DNA of 64,000 nucleotides from Kiritimatiellia bacterium (GTDB taxonomy: Bacteria; Verrucomicrobiota; Kiritimatiellia; JAAZAB01), in contig JAQUMN010000010.1 of the NCBI GenBank assembly GCA_028718125.1, positions 45,269 through 109,268 on the forward strand. Reading direction: 5' to 3'. Numbering within the stretch: position 1 is the first letter of the stretch; the number at the start of each line of letters is the position of its first letter. Position numbers and translations under genes: made by a program. The notes below the pieces were generated by a model. That model saw only the letters and a list, made by a program, of their open reading frames with translations, was not told the origin of the DNA and searched no databases. Positions 7,068 through 14,862 of the stretch are shown piece by piece.

Positions 7068-8986
7068 ATCATCAACCGCCCTCCGGAAAGCAACAGCCAC
7101 CAAATGACCAGTAAACCGGCCAACACCCAGGTCAGGTACATGGGCAAAAGGCCGCGATGCGCGCGGCGCAATATCTCCACAAAGAAAAAGGCCGCCTTGC
7201 CGCCCACATCGTAGATATCGAACAGTTTCCTGCGGGCCGCGCCATAAATCGCCCGCATCGGCGGAAGGTCCTCCACGGTCCTGTAAAAATCGACGCCCGT
7301 GACTTCCACATTCTCCACTTTGCCGTCAGCGCCCTTGTGACGAAACATTTCTTCCATGATTTCTCCGCCGATATAGGTATTGCAGGCGCGCGCCTTGCGG
7401 ACCGTCGAAAGCAGGTACACAAGCGCTCCGCCCGCATAGGCCGCCAGCAGGAGGACGGTCGCGAGGCCCGCATACCAGGCGCCGGGGAACTTGACAACCC
7501 CGTCCAGTGCCGGGAAAATCATAACCTTCAACGGCAACTGATACGCAAATACGCCGAAGACAATGCAGAGGGCAGCGAGTCCAACACACGGCAGCCACAT
7601 CGTGAAACCGACCTCACGGATATCGGCATGGCGTAGGGCCGCGGAACGCTTGCACAGGAAAACCGAGTGAAGGACTTTGACAAAACTGGCCAGAGTCAGC
7701 GCCGAACCGAACATCGCCGTCGCCAGCAAAATAATCCACAGGTAATTGCCGTTCCGGCTGGAATCGACCATGGCCTGATAAATCATCCACTTGGAGTAGA
7801 ATCCGTTCAGCGGCGGAATTCCGGAAATCGCGAGGGCGGCGACCAGGCAGGACCCAAAGGTCAACGGCATGACCCGGGCAAGCCCGCCTAACTTGTCCAA
7901 ATCCATGGTGCTCGCTTTCTTTTCCACCGATCCCGCGCAAAGGAACAACACGGACTTGTAAATGACATTGTTCAACATGTGGAAGAGGCCGCCGGCAATA
8001 CCCAGGGTCATGCCTGTGCCAATACCCAAAACCATGTAGCCCACTTGACTCACCGCATGATAGGATAGCAGCCGTTTGAGATCGTGCTGAACCAGGGCCA
8101 TCATCACGGCACAGATGATCGTCCCCGCGCCGACAAGCATCAGGAGCATGTTCATGGCCGTGTTCATCACAAACATGCCCGTGGTCAACCGAACCAGCAG
8201 ATAAACTCCCAGCAATTTGTCCAGGGAAGCCGGGAAAAATGCCGCAACGGATGCGGGGGCTTTCTCGCCGCAATCGGGAACCCAGGAATGGAAAGGCATA
8301 GCGCCGGCCTTGGCCAGCGCCGCAACCGCAAAACAAAGAAAGGCAACGTACCGGAACCCGCCGGCAAGATCCAGCCGGATACTGCTTAGCGTCAGCGTAC
8401 CGGTCAACATCCAGACAATGGCCACGCCGAGCATCAGCAAACAATCGGATCCACCCACGATAACGAGAGTCTTGTTGGCGGCGGCGGCGGCATCCGACCC
8501 GGCCATGCCGATCATGACATACAGGGCCAAGCCAACCAGGCCCCAGAATATCAGCACCAGCAACAAGTTGTCGGCAAGGATCACGCCGCAAGCGACGCCG
8601 ATGGTTCCCAGCAGATAGGCGTAGTATTCGCGCAAGCGTTCCTTGCCGCGCATATACCCGATGGAATACAAGGTAATCAGGAACCCGAAAACGGCGGTTA
8701 CCAGCAGGATGAATGCGCTAAGATGGTCCAGCCGCAGACTGCCCCATGTAGGATCGGAGAAAATAATTGGCCCAGCGCTCGGCAACTGCTTCCACTCCAG
8801 CAACAGCCGGCACACGATCAACACGGTGATCGCGCTTGCGGCCGCCGCCAGCACGGCCCTGGCGCGATCAAACGCCTTGGGCAGAAGCAGGCAGAGAATT
8901 CCGGCTGCCAGCGGGAATGTGACCGGCAATACCATCGAATTTAAGAGCAGTTCCATATCAATTATGGCCCCGAATAGTAGCAACAT
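7064..8986 (-). CDS. NuoL/HyfB/MrpA-like ion-translocating hydrogenase subunit
   Basis: A polytopic membrane protein of up to 640 residues, the largest pump subunit of the complex. Signatures are GLVGLALYVMIG, KAGAMPFHSWVPDCGEKAPASVAAF and LLSYHAVSQVGYMVLGIG, which are the NuoL/M/N proton-channel motifs. The C-terminal hundred residues hold a soluble segment with FYRTVEDLPPMRAIYGAARR and a final helix, as in the NADH-quinone oxidoreductase subunit 5 family associated with group 4 hydrogenases. A start at 8956 (MELLLNSMVLP) is equally possible, since neither has a clear ribosome site. A 230-base repeat-filled gap separates it from the large-subunit gene. Confidence 0.9.
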   Translation of the reverse strand: MLLLFGAIIDMELLLNSMVLPVTFPLAAGILCLLLPKAFDRARAVLAAAASAITVLIVCRLLLEWKQLPSAGPIIFSDPTWGSLRLDHLSAFILLVTAVFGFLITLYSIGYMRGKERLREYYAYLLGTIGVACGVILADNLLLVLIFWGLVGLALYVMIGMAGSDAAAAANKTLVIVGGSDCLLMLGVAIVWMLTGTLTLSSIRLDLAGGFRYVAFLCFAVAALAKAGAMPFHSWVPDCGEKAPASVAAFFPASLDKLLGVYLLVRLTTGMFVMNTAMNMLLMLVGAGTIICAVMMALVQHDLKRLLSYHAVSQVGYMVLGIGTGMTLGIAGGLFHMLNNVIYKSVLFLCAGSVEKKASTMDLDKLGGLARVMPLTFGSCLVAALAISGIPPLNGFYSKWMIYQAMVDSSRNGNYLWIILLATAMFGSALTLASFVKVLHSVFLCKRSAALRHADIREVGFTMWLPCVGLAALCIVFGVFAYQLPLKVMIFPALDGVVKFPGAWYAGLATVLLLAAYAGGALVYLLSTVRKARACNTYIGGEIMEEMFRHKGADGKVENVEVTGVDFYRTVEDLPPMRAIYGAARRKLFDIYDVGGKAAFFFVEILRRAHRGLLPMYLTWVLAGLLVIWWLLLSGGRLMI

Positions 8987-9053
8987 TAAAGTTAAAGACG
9001 CCCCCGCTGCGCGGGACGGCTACATTTTTCGCATGCATCCTGTAGCCTCGGCA

Positions 9054-9087
9054 CCCCGCCTGCTATGTGCGCAGCACTGCGGGCAGG
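9054..9087. repeat. Short palindromic repeat, GCCCGC/GCGGGC family (copy 1)
   Basis: The stretch CCCCGCCTGCTATGTGCG with CAGCACTGCGGGCAGG is the reverse complement of the elements at 17561-17592 and 40537-40570 (CTGCCCGCAATGCTGCGCAA with CATAGCAGGCGGGC). It is G+C-rich at the ends and can fold on itself. Confidence 0.6.
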
Positions 9088-9127
9088 TCTGCTGCCGCGT
9101 CTTTGTCCGCCACCGGCGGCAACTTTT

Positions 9128-9201
9128 CTGGATTCCCGATTAGGTCGGGAATGACAAGTATGCGTCGCCACCCTGTCATTCCCGCGCAAGCGGGAATCCA
9201 G
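9128..9201. repeat. Palindromic intergenic repeat, TGTCATTCCCGCG family (copy 1)
   Basis: CTGGATTCCCGATTAGGTCG and GGAATGACA are followed about 20 bases on by TGTCATTCCCGC and GCAAGCGGGAATCCAG. The two halves are near-complements, so the unit is a 74-base hairpin. A second copy at 46473-46547 shares both arms and the 20 bases that follow. It lies inside the hydrogenase locus, between the NuoL-like and large-subunit genes. Confidence 0.85.
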
Positions 9202-9219
9202 TCCAAACTTATAAATTCC

Positions 9220-10434
9220 TTATATTTTCAGGCGGGGTCCTTCCACGCCCATTTCCTTTTTAAGCTTCGCGGTCTTGGCCTGTGACAGGCGGATCAATTC
9301 CGCCGACGACAATATCCGCCGGCCGCTGCCGGCATCCAGAGCGGCCATGCGTTCGGTGCAACAATAGCACGGATCAACCGCCGCCAGGATGATCGTGGCA
9401 TCCGCCACCGACTGCCCGATGACGGTTGTCTGGTTGGTGGGTACATTCATAAAACTGGGCGCACGAATCTTGTGACGCAGCGGCCGGTTTCCGCCGTCGC
9501 TGCAAATATAGTGGATTACCTCGCCCCGCGGCGCCTCGTATGTGCCAATGCCTTCGCCGGCCATGATTTCCTTGGGATTGGAATCCACGGGACCGGGCAG
9601 AGTCTTCAATACCTCCAGACATTGTTCGATAATTTTTATGGATTCCAGGGTCTCGAGAATGCGCACGATCGCCTTGTCGAAAACATCGCCATTCTTTCCG
9701 GTAATGATTTTAAAGTCCACGCGCCCGTACGCCAGGTGCGGATGATCCTTGCGAACATCCTTGGCCACGCCGGAAGCGCGCGCGGTTGGCCCCACCGCGC
9801 AGTAGTCAATCGCCTGTTGTTTGGTGAGCGTGCCGACGCCTTCCAGGCGGGCGCGAATCAAGGGATCATCCGTCACGGCATCCCTGAAAAGGCAAATCGG
9901 CCCTTTGAGACCGTCCAATGTTTTCTGAATGGCGGGGATATCTTCAACGCTGATATCCCGCCGCACGCCGCCGGGCTTCATCATGCCATAATGATTCCGA
10001 TTGCCCGTGATCAGCTCGAACAACTCGAGGATCGGCTCGCGGTAGCGCCACGCCCACATCCAGACGGTGTTGAATCCCAGGAAATGCCCGGCCAGTCCCA
10101 GCCAGAGCATATGCGAGTGCAGGCGTTCCAGTTCGCCGATCACGGACCGGATGTAGAGTGCGCGTTCCGGCACCTCCACCCCTCCCGCGTCCTCAACGGC
10201 CTGCACGCACGCCAGCGGATGGGATGTGGAACAAATGCCGCAAATCCGCTCCACGAGAAAAACGGTCTGCTCGAAAGTCTTGAGCTCCGACAGCTTCTCA
10301 ATCCCCCTGTGATTGTAGCCGAGTTCAATATCAAGCCCCACGACCTTTTCGCCTTCCACGTGGAGTTTGAAAAACTCCGGCTCTTCCTGGAGCGGATGAT
10401 ACGGGCCAATTGGAATTATGGTCGTCTTAGACAT
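9220..10434 (-). CDS. Group 4 [NiFe]-hydrogenase large subunit (HycE/EchE/MbhL/NuoD family)
   Basis: Catalytic subunit that binds the Ni-Fe centre and reduces protons or oxidises H2. Both cysteine pairs are present: RICGIC at residues 63-68 and DPCYCC at 354-359, so this is a true hydrogenase and not a NuoD that has lost nickel. The spacing and GNRNHYGMMKPGGVRRDI are typical of group 4. A 42-residue tail follows TER at 360-362 and would be the piece removed by the HycI-like protease at 1685-2152. The L2 motif has an extra Cys (YCC, where many relatives have a small residue before the last Cys). It is 404 residues, so the HycE N-terminal domain is a separate gene here (10577-11023). Confidence 0.95.
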   Translation of the reverse strand: MSKTTIIPIGPYHPLQEEPEFFKLHVEGEKVVGLDIELGYNHRGIEKLSELKTFEQTVFLVERICGICSTSHPLACVQAVEDAGGVEVPERALYIRSVIGELERLHSHMLWLGLAGHFLGFNTVWMWAWRYREPILELFELITGNRNHYGMMKPGGVRRDISVEDIPAIQKTLDGLKGPICLFRDAVTDDPLIRARLEGVGTLTKQQAIDYCAVGPTARASGVAKDVRKDHPHLAYGRVDFKIITGKNGDVFDKAIVRILETLESIKIIEQCLEVLKTLPGPVDSNPKEIMAGEGIGTYEAPRGEVIHYICSDGGNRPLRHKIRAPSFMNVPTNQTTVIGQSVADATIILAAVDPCYCCTERMAALDAGSGRRILSSAELIRLSQAKTAKLKKEMGVEGPRLKI

Positions 10435-10443
10435 GAAAAATAA

Positions 10444-10500
10444 AATGGTTAATGGTTAATGGTTAATGGTTCATTGTTCATGATTGATAGTTCATGTTTA
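10444..10500. repeat. GGTTAAT-type low-complexity repeat between hydrogenase genes
   Basis: ATGGTTAATGGTTAATGGTT is followed by diverged units (GTTCATTGTTCATG, GATAGTTCATG). Near the next gene, at 10566-10586, CATTCACCATTAACCATT is the inverted form. Together they can pair over the 140-base intergenic stretch. Such TTAATGG repeats are common spacer sequence; no function is evident. Confidence 0.6.
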
Positions 10501-10576
10501 AAGGTTACTGGGTATGTCTTCAAACCGCCCGTTTTTTCTTGAATCATTTCTCCCGTAAACCATCATCCATTCACCA

Positions 10577-11023
10577 TTAACCATTTTTTACGTAGTCGCG
10601 CCTAAGCGGATACTTGCCTTCCGGCCAATCGTCGGCCAACAGCAGATGGCGCATGTCAGGATGATTCCGGAACGTAATCCCCAGCAGTTCCCACATTTCC
10701 CGCTCAATCCATTCAGCCCCTTTGCATATCCGGGCGATGGATTCAATTTCCGGCTTGTCCCGGTTCAACTTCGTGCGCACCGTGAAAATCAAGCCGCATT
10801 GATCGAAGGCCCAGTGATAAAGCACTTCTATCGCGGTCGGCGTATCCACGCCGGTCGCAATTGAAAAGCGCGCCTCAAACTCCCGGAAAAGCAATTGCGC
10901 TGTCTCCGGGATATCTTCGGGCGTTATTTCAACATAAACCCGCCGGGGCGACTTGTCCGTCCATTGGATGATTTTGTCACCCAGTCTTTCCTTAACCCGC
11001 GCAAGCAGTTCATCCCTTGTCAT
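10577..11023 (-). CDS. Hydrogenase 30-kDa-type subunit (NuoC/EchD/MbhK-like)
   Basis: NuoC-family subunit that packs against the large and small subunits. The stretch IARICKGAEWIEREMWELLGITFRNHPDM is the canonical 30-kDa signature (E-R-E-x-x-D/E-x-x-G-I-x-F-x-x-H-P-D), near the C-terminus, followed by LLLADDWPEGKYPLRRDY. About 148 residues. The ATG at 11023 (MTRDELLARVKERLGDK) is chosen over an in-frame TTG 39 bases upstream. In HycE this domain is fused to the large subunit; here it is separate. Confidence 0.92.
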   Translation of the reverse strand: MTRDELLARVKERLGDKIIQWTDKSPRRVYVEITPEDIPETAQLLFREFEARFSIATGVDTPTAIEVLYHWAFDQCGLIFTVRTKLNRDKPEIESIARICKGAEWIEREMWELLGITFRNHPDMRHLLLADDWPEGKYPLRRDYVKNG

Positions 11024-11065
11024 GTGTTTTTCTTTCGTCCCGCCCGGCTGTCCGCGGGTCAAATC

Positions 11066-11491
11066 TTACTTGGCGCCTCTTAATTTTTTCACCAGCTTCA
11101 CCATCGCCATAATCATTGCCTCGGGCTTGGGCGGGCAACCGGGCAGATAAGCATCTACGGGAATATACTTATCAACGGAAACATTCCAATTATACGACTT
11201 CTGAAACATATTGCCGGTACAGGCGCAGGCGCCGATGGCAATCACCAAGACCGGCTTAGCCGCCTCCTGGTAGACCCGCTTCAGGCGGATGGCGGACTTC
11301 TTGTTAAATATCCCCGTAATCAGGAGAACATCCGCATGCCGGACGCTGCCGACCAGCGTGATCCCGAAACGCTCCAAATCGTAGCGCGGCGTAAGCGTAT
11401 CGATAATCTCAATATCGCAGTTATTGCACGCGCTCCCACCCAGGTGGAACACATTCAGCGACCTGGTCAGCATATTGACGGCAAAACTCAT
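11066..11491 (-). CDS. [NiFe]-hydrogenase small subunit (NuoB/HycG/EchC/MbhJ-like)
   Basis: Carries the proximal [4Fe-4S] cluster next to the Ni-Fe site. Cluster ligands are seen in HLGGSACNNCDIEI (CxxC), IGACACTGN and YLPGCPPKPEA, in the standard order. About 141 residues, the size of group 4 and NuoB proteins, and shorter than uptake hydrogenase small subunits. No Tat signal, so it is cytoplasmic-facing. It starts 4 bases after the membrane subunit gene ends. Confidence 0.94.
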   Translation of the reverse strand: MSFAVNMLTRSLNVFHLGGSACNNCDIEIIDTLTPRYDLERFGITLVGSVRHADVLLITGIFNKKSAIRLKRVYQEAAKPVLVIAIGACACTGNMFQKSYNWNVSVDKYIPVDAYLPGCPPKPEAMIMAMVKLVKKLRGAK

Positions 11492-11495
11492 CGCG

Positions 11496-12422
11496 TCACC
11501 ATCCTAAAAACGCGGCGATAATCGCCGCAAAGGCGGCCAGCGTCATCGGCCCCCAGAAAAATTTGACGGCCTGGTCGATCCGCACCCGCGGCGCCGTGTT
11601 TCGTATGAGCACCACAGCCACTACCAGTCCGAGATATTTGAGAACGCCCAGCAGGATCGGCAGCCAGCCCTGGCCGAACGCAATCCCGCCGCAGAAAACG
11701 GCCACCAGAAAAATCGGCATCGTAAAGAGCATCATGGCGCGCGTCAATTTAAAAACGCCCAATAACGGGCCGGAATATTCCACATACGCCCCTCCGGTCA
11801 GTTCCGTCTCGGCCTCGGGCGCATCGAACGGAACGAGCGTCAGTTTGGCCTGCATGCAAACCATCGCGACTACGAGCGCAATGACTCCTGAAGGCTTAGC
11901 CACCGCCGGCGCGGCGGCCAGCATGTCAAAAAGCCGGATGCTGTGCGTATGGATGACCGGCACAAGGATAGCCAGAACGAAGGGAAGCTCGTACGCGAGC
12001 ATCAGCTTCATTTCCCGGCTGCCCCCCAACGAAGCCAGCGGGTTTTGGGACGCAAACGATCCCAGGATCACGGCCATCGCGGGGATGGTGAGCAGGTACA
12101 GGATGACGATAATGTCGCCGCTGAAAGTTTGCCCAAGCGGGATAAAAGCCCGCCAGATCAGCAGCGAAGCCAGCGCGACCGCCGCTATACCAAACAGGGG
12201 GGCGGAAAGGAAAAGCCACCGCGATGTGCCCGCGGGAATACACGTTTCCTTGATCATCAGCTTCAACACGTCATAGAACGGCTGGAGGAAAGGCGGGCCG
12301 ACGCGCATCTGCACGCGCGCGGTAACTTTCCGGTCAACCCAGCTTGTGACCAGCCCCACGACGGCCGTAAATAACAGCCCGGGGAAAACAAGCATCTGCA
12401 AAATTAGTGATCCGAACTCCAT
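11496..12422 (-). CDS. Hydrogenase membrane anchor subunit (NuoH/HycD/EchB/MbhM-like)
   Basis: Eight-helix membrane protein that docks the hydrogenase modules and links them to the pump. Motifs: VDRKVTARVQMRVGPPFLQPFYDVLKLMIKE near residues 25-55 and PFDAPEAETELTGGAYVEYSGP, both classic NuoH/HycD loops (E-A-E-x-E-L). The start MEFGSLILQM at 12422 is preceded by AAGAAGGA at about 10 bases; an upstream ATG at 12434 would overlap the ferredoxin stop. About 308 residues. Confidence 0.92.
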   Translation of the reverse strand: MEFGSLILQMLVFPGLLFTAVVGLVTSWVDRKVTARVQMRVGPPFLQPFYDVLKLMIKETCIPAGTSRWLFLSAPLFGIAAVALASLLIWRAFIPLGQTFSGDIIVILYLLTIPAMAVILGSFASQNPLASLGGSREMKLMLAYELPFVLAILVPVIHTHSIRLFDMLAAAPAVAKPSGVIALVVAMVCMQAKLTLVPFDAPEAETELTGGAYVEYSGPLLGVFKLTRAMMLFTMPIFLVAVFCGGIAFGQGWLPILLGVLKYLGLVVAVVLIRNTAPRVRIDQAVKFFWGPMTLAAFAAIIAAFLGW

Positions 12423-12426
12423 TGGC

Positions 12427-12912
12427 TTATACATCCTTCTTGTTCCACCGCGGCGCCCGCACCGCAAGGTGCTCGCCTATCAGGAAAATGCCCTCCTTGG
12501 GCGATTCCTCCACTTCCCTGAACTCAACCGCCTGCTTGGCGCAATTGATCGTGCACGGAATCTCCCCGGCGCCCATCAATGCGCAGAAATCGCACTTGAC
12601 GGCATAGAATGGCAGCGTTTCGGGGTAAATGGTTCCAAACGGACAGGCATGGCTGCAGGACTTGCAGCTCACACAGCGCAGGTTGTAGCGCTTCAGGATG
12701 CCATCCGGCTGGCGCTCCAGCGCTTCATACTTGCAGGCCGCCACGCAACTGGGCTCCTCACAGCGGCGGCAGATCAACGCAAAAGCAGCCAGCTCGCGCA
12801 AAGCAAGCATGCCGTGATCCGTCATTTGCGGGCGATAGAAATAGGCGCAGTTGACCGCGCACTTTTCACATGCATCGCACTTGTTCAGATCAATGAACAA
12901 TCGTTTCGCCAT
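12427..12912 (-). CDS. Four-cluster ferredoxin-like electron transfer protein (HycB/CooF/DmsB-like)
   Basis: About 161 residues with four Cys groups: CDACEKCAVNC, CRRCEEPSCVAAC, CVSCKSCSHACPFG and CDFCALMGAGEIPCTINC. This is the pattern of HycB/DmsB proteins that carry four [4Fe-4S] clusters. It would wire the flavin subunit (12916-13740) and HydB-like subunit to the hydrogenase core. It starts 3 bases after the HydG-like stop and ends just inside the next gene's leader. No Tat or signal sequence, so cytoplasmic. Confidence 0.9.
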   Translation of the reverse strand: MAKRLFIDLNKCDACEKCAVNCAYFYRPQMTDHGMLALRELAAFALICRRCEEPSCVAACKYEALERQPDGILKRYNLRCVSCKSCSHACPFGTIYPETLPFYAVKCDFCALMGAGEIPCTINCAKQAVEFREVEESPKEGIFLIGEHLAVRAPRWNKKDV

Positions 12913-12915
12913 GGC

Positions 12916-13740
12916 CTAATCCCAGATTTTCTGCAAATTCTTGATGCGATCGAAACTGAATACGGGGCCATCCTTGCAGGCATAGAAAGGGCCCAATCGA
13001 CAATGCCCGCATTTTCCGATTCCGCAACTCATGTTCTTTTCCATGGAAAGATAGATGTTTTCCGGCGCGAAACCGAGATGCAGAAGCTCCAGGGTCGCAA
13101 ATTTCATCATGATTGGCGGCCCGCAAACCACGGCAACCCCTTCCTTGGGATTGCACTTCAGCTTGTCCGGCGCCAGGATTTTCGTGACCACGCCTTCGTT
13201 GCCGCTCCAGCCGGCATCGCGCTTGTCAACGGTGATCACGACATCCATTTCTTTCCGGCCCCACCCCGCTTCCACGGCCTGGCGATAGACGATATCCGCT
13301 GGAGTTTTGGCGCCGTAGCGGACAAAAATTTTCTTGTACTTGCCCATATCCTCGAAAAGCGCGAACAGCAGGGCCCGGAGCGGCGCCAAACCCACCCCGC
13401 CGCCCACAATCAGGACTTCCTGCCCGTGGTATTTCTCCAAAGGGTACGGCTGACCCAGCGGCCCACGGATGGCCAGATCCGCGCCGGGCTTCAGAGCGTG
13501 GAGCTTTTCGGTGACCCGGCCCACGCGCATAATCGTGATTTCGATCTTTTCACTTATCGACGGCGATGACGATGGCGTGAAAGGCGCCTCGCCTATTCCG
13601 GGTACGGTCAACGCGATAAATTGCCCGGCCTTAAACACAAGCGGCTTTTCCGGGCGCACCAGGAATGTTTTGATGTTGGCCGTTTCCTGGACCACATTTT
13701 CCAGCTTGGCCGGCATGGGCATGTATGGATTACAACTCAT
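12916..13740 (-). CDS. FAD/NAD(P)-binding oxidoreductase, sulfhydrogenase gamma (HydG)-like
   Basis: Ferredoxin-NADP reductase fold. Residues about 20-100 are the flavin barrel, ending with IRGPLGQPYP. VLIVGGGVGLAPLRALLFA at about 110-128 binds the NAD(P) pyrophosphate. VAVVCGPPIMMKF is the nicotinamide motif. The C-terminal CGIGKCGHC ... GPFYACKDGP is the [2Fe-2S] ligand set of HydG and PyrK relatives. In group 3b hydrogenases this subunit exchanges electrons with NAD(P)H. It overlaps the HydB-like gene by 11 bases. Its place in a group 4 locus suggests the complex accepts electrons from NAD(P)H, possibly bifurcating; that part is inference. Confidence 0.9.
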   Translation of the reverse strand: MSCNPYMPMPAKLENVVQETANIKTFLVRPEKPLVFKAGQFIALTVPGIGEAPFTPSSSPSISEKIEITIMRVGRVTEKLHALKPGADLAIRGPLGQPYPLEKYHGQEVLIVGGGVGLAPLRALLFALFEDMGKYKKIFVRYGAKTPADIVYRQAVEAGWGRKEMDVVITVDKRDAGWSGNEGVVTKILAPDKLKCNPKEGVAVVCGPPIMMKFATLELLHLGFAPENIYLSMEKNMSCGIGKCGHCRLGPFYACKDGPVFSFDRIKNLQKIWD

Positions 13741-14758
13741 TGACGGCTCTCTTCAAAACCTTGCGTATGTCAATCTTGCCCGTGCAGGCTTCGACACAAC
13801 GCCCGCAACCATCGCAGGCATAACAGCCGAGAACTTCCGGGAAAAAACTGAACTTCTTGTCAAACCGATTATGCAGTCTTTCGGCACGGTGCCGGCGCGG
13901 ATTAGCCCCGCCGGCGACAGTGGCAAAATTTTTGTAAAGGCATGAATCCCATTGCCTTACTCGGGAAGTGGCGTTGTTTTTTCCCCTGCCGTCGGCCAGC
14001 AGGAAACAGTGGCAGGTGCAACAGATCAGGTTGCAGGCCCCGCATTCAACGCAGTCCTCGGCAAAGTCATCCCAAATCTTTTTTCCCTGTGATTTTTCCA
14101 CTGCCTGGCGCAGATCGGCGCCGCAGGTCAGCCCCATTTTTTCAGTTTGCGCACAAACTTTCTCCAGGAGTTTCTGCCGGTTCTGGTCGCGCTCTTTTAG
14201 AATCGCGGCATCGGCCGCGGAGAGCATCTTCCCTGCCTTTTCCAGCAATTGCCTGCCCCGTTCGCTGCCCGCTTCGACCACGTATCCGCGATCGGTCGGC
14301 GAAAGGTTGATATCGAAGCCGGCTTTGGGATAGGGCTGCTCCCTGACCGCCGGGCAGAAACACACTTCGCACGCATCGGTGCAATCACAGGAAACAATGA
14401 TGGTCTTTTCGCGCGCTTCTTTATAGGCAGGATCCACCGGGGCAGTGTTCAGGAACACGTAGTCGTGAATCTTGAGCGCGGATACATCGCAGTTCTTCGC
14501 GCCGATAACAATGCGTTCCGGAATATCCGCGCCCGGCGCGGTGTCCCCGAGCGATCCAAGCAAATCGCGCGGATGAAACACCAGCGCCTTTAACGGCTCG
14601 ACTGGACGAAACGCGCCCAGCGTATGTTTGCCGGCCTGCCAAGCGTCGGATCGAATCAGATGATACTGCGATCCGGCCTGTTCGAGCGCATAAACCTCGC
14701 GGTCTTTGGAGACTGTGCGGAGAAAATCATCCAGATTGGTTTTTTCAAGTTTGTACAC
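13730..14758 (-). CDS. Sulfhydrogenase beta (HydB)-like iron-sulfur protein
   Basis: About 342 residues, starting with GTG at 14758. Two C-terminal ferredoxin-type cluster motifs are seen: CVECGACNLICCTCHC at about residues 235-250 and CYACDGCGRCVEAC at about 315-328. An N-terminal domain with VIGAKNCDVSALKIHDYVFL and CDCTDACEVCFC is typical of the 4Fe-4S dicluster HydB family. In group 3b hydrogenases HydB carries electrons between HydG and the catalytic dimer. It is the first gene of the locus, 20 bases downstream of a strong promoter candidate. Confidence 0.9.
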   Translation of the reverse strand: MYKLEKTNLDDFLRTVSKDREVYALEQAGSQYHLIRSDAWQAGKHTLGAFRPVEPLKALVFHPRDLLGSLGDTAPGADIPERIVIGAKNCDVSALKIHDYVFLNTAPVDPAYKEAREKTIIVSCDCTDACEVCFCPAVREQPYPKAGFDINLSPTDRGYVVEAGSERGRQLLEKAGKMLSAADAAILKERDQNRQKLLEKVCAQTEKMGLTCGADLRQAVEKSQGKKIWDDFAEDCVECGACNLICCTCHCFLLADGRGKNNATSRVRQWDSCLYKNFATVAGGANPRRHRAERLHNRFDKKFSFFPEVLGCYACDGCGRCVEACTGKIDIRKVLKRAVNEL

Positions 14759-14784
14759 AATGATTTCTTTCTGGCCTGAAAAAT

Positions 14785-14813
14785 ACCATACAATGCCCGG
14801 GATAAGTTGTCAA
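14785..14813 (-). promoter_or_regulatory. Sigma-70-type promoter for the hydrogenase locus
   Basis: TTGACA at 14813-14808 (minus strand) is a perfect -35 box. After exactly 17 bases comes TATGGT at 14790-14785. Start of transcription would be near 14778, giving a leader of about 20 bases before the GTG of the HydB-like gene. It lies in the 104-base gap after valS reading in the same direction. Confidence 0.7.
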
Positions 14814-14862
14814 ATTTTAACATCGCGATTGATGCCACCGCTGCAGGCGGTGCACGGCAGGA

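Noticed and set aside
7614..8591. 325-codon minus-strand frame inside the NuoL-like gene
   Set aside because: Arg/Gly/Pro-rich translation with no helices, in another frame of a clear membrane protein gene.
10444..10586. Possible attenuator between large subunit and NuoC-like genes
   Set aside because: The TTAATGG repeats pair loosely and no T-run or leader peptide is seen.
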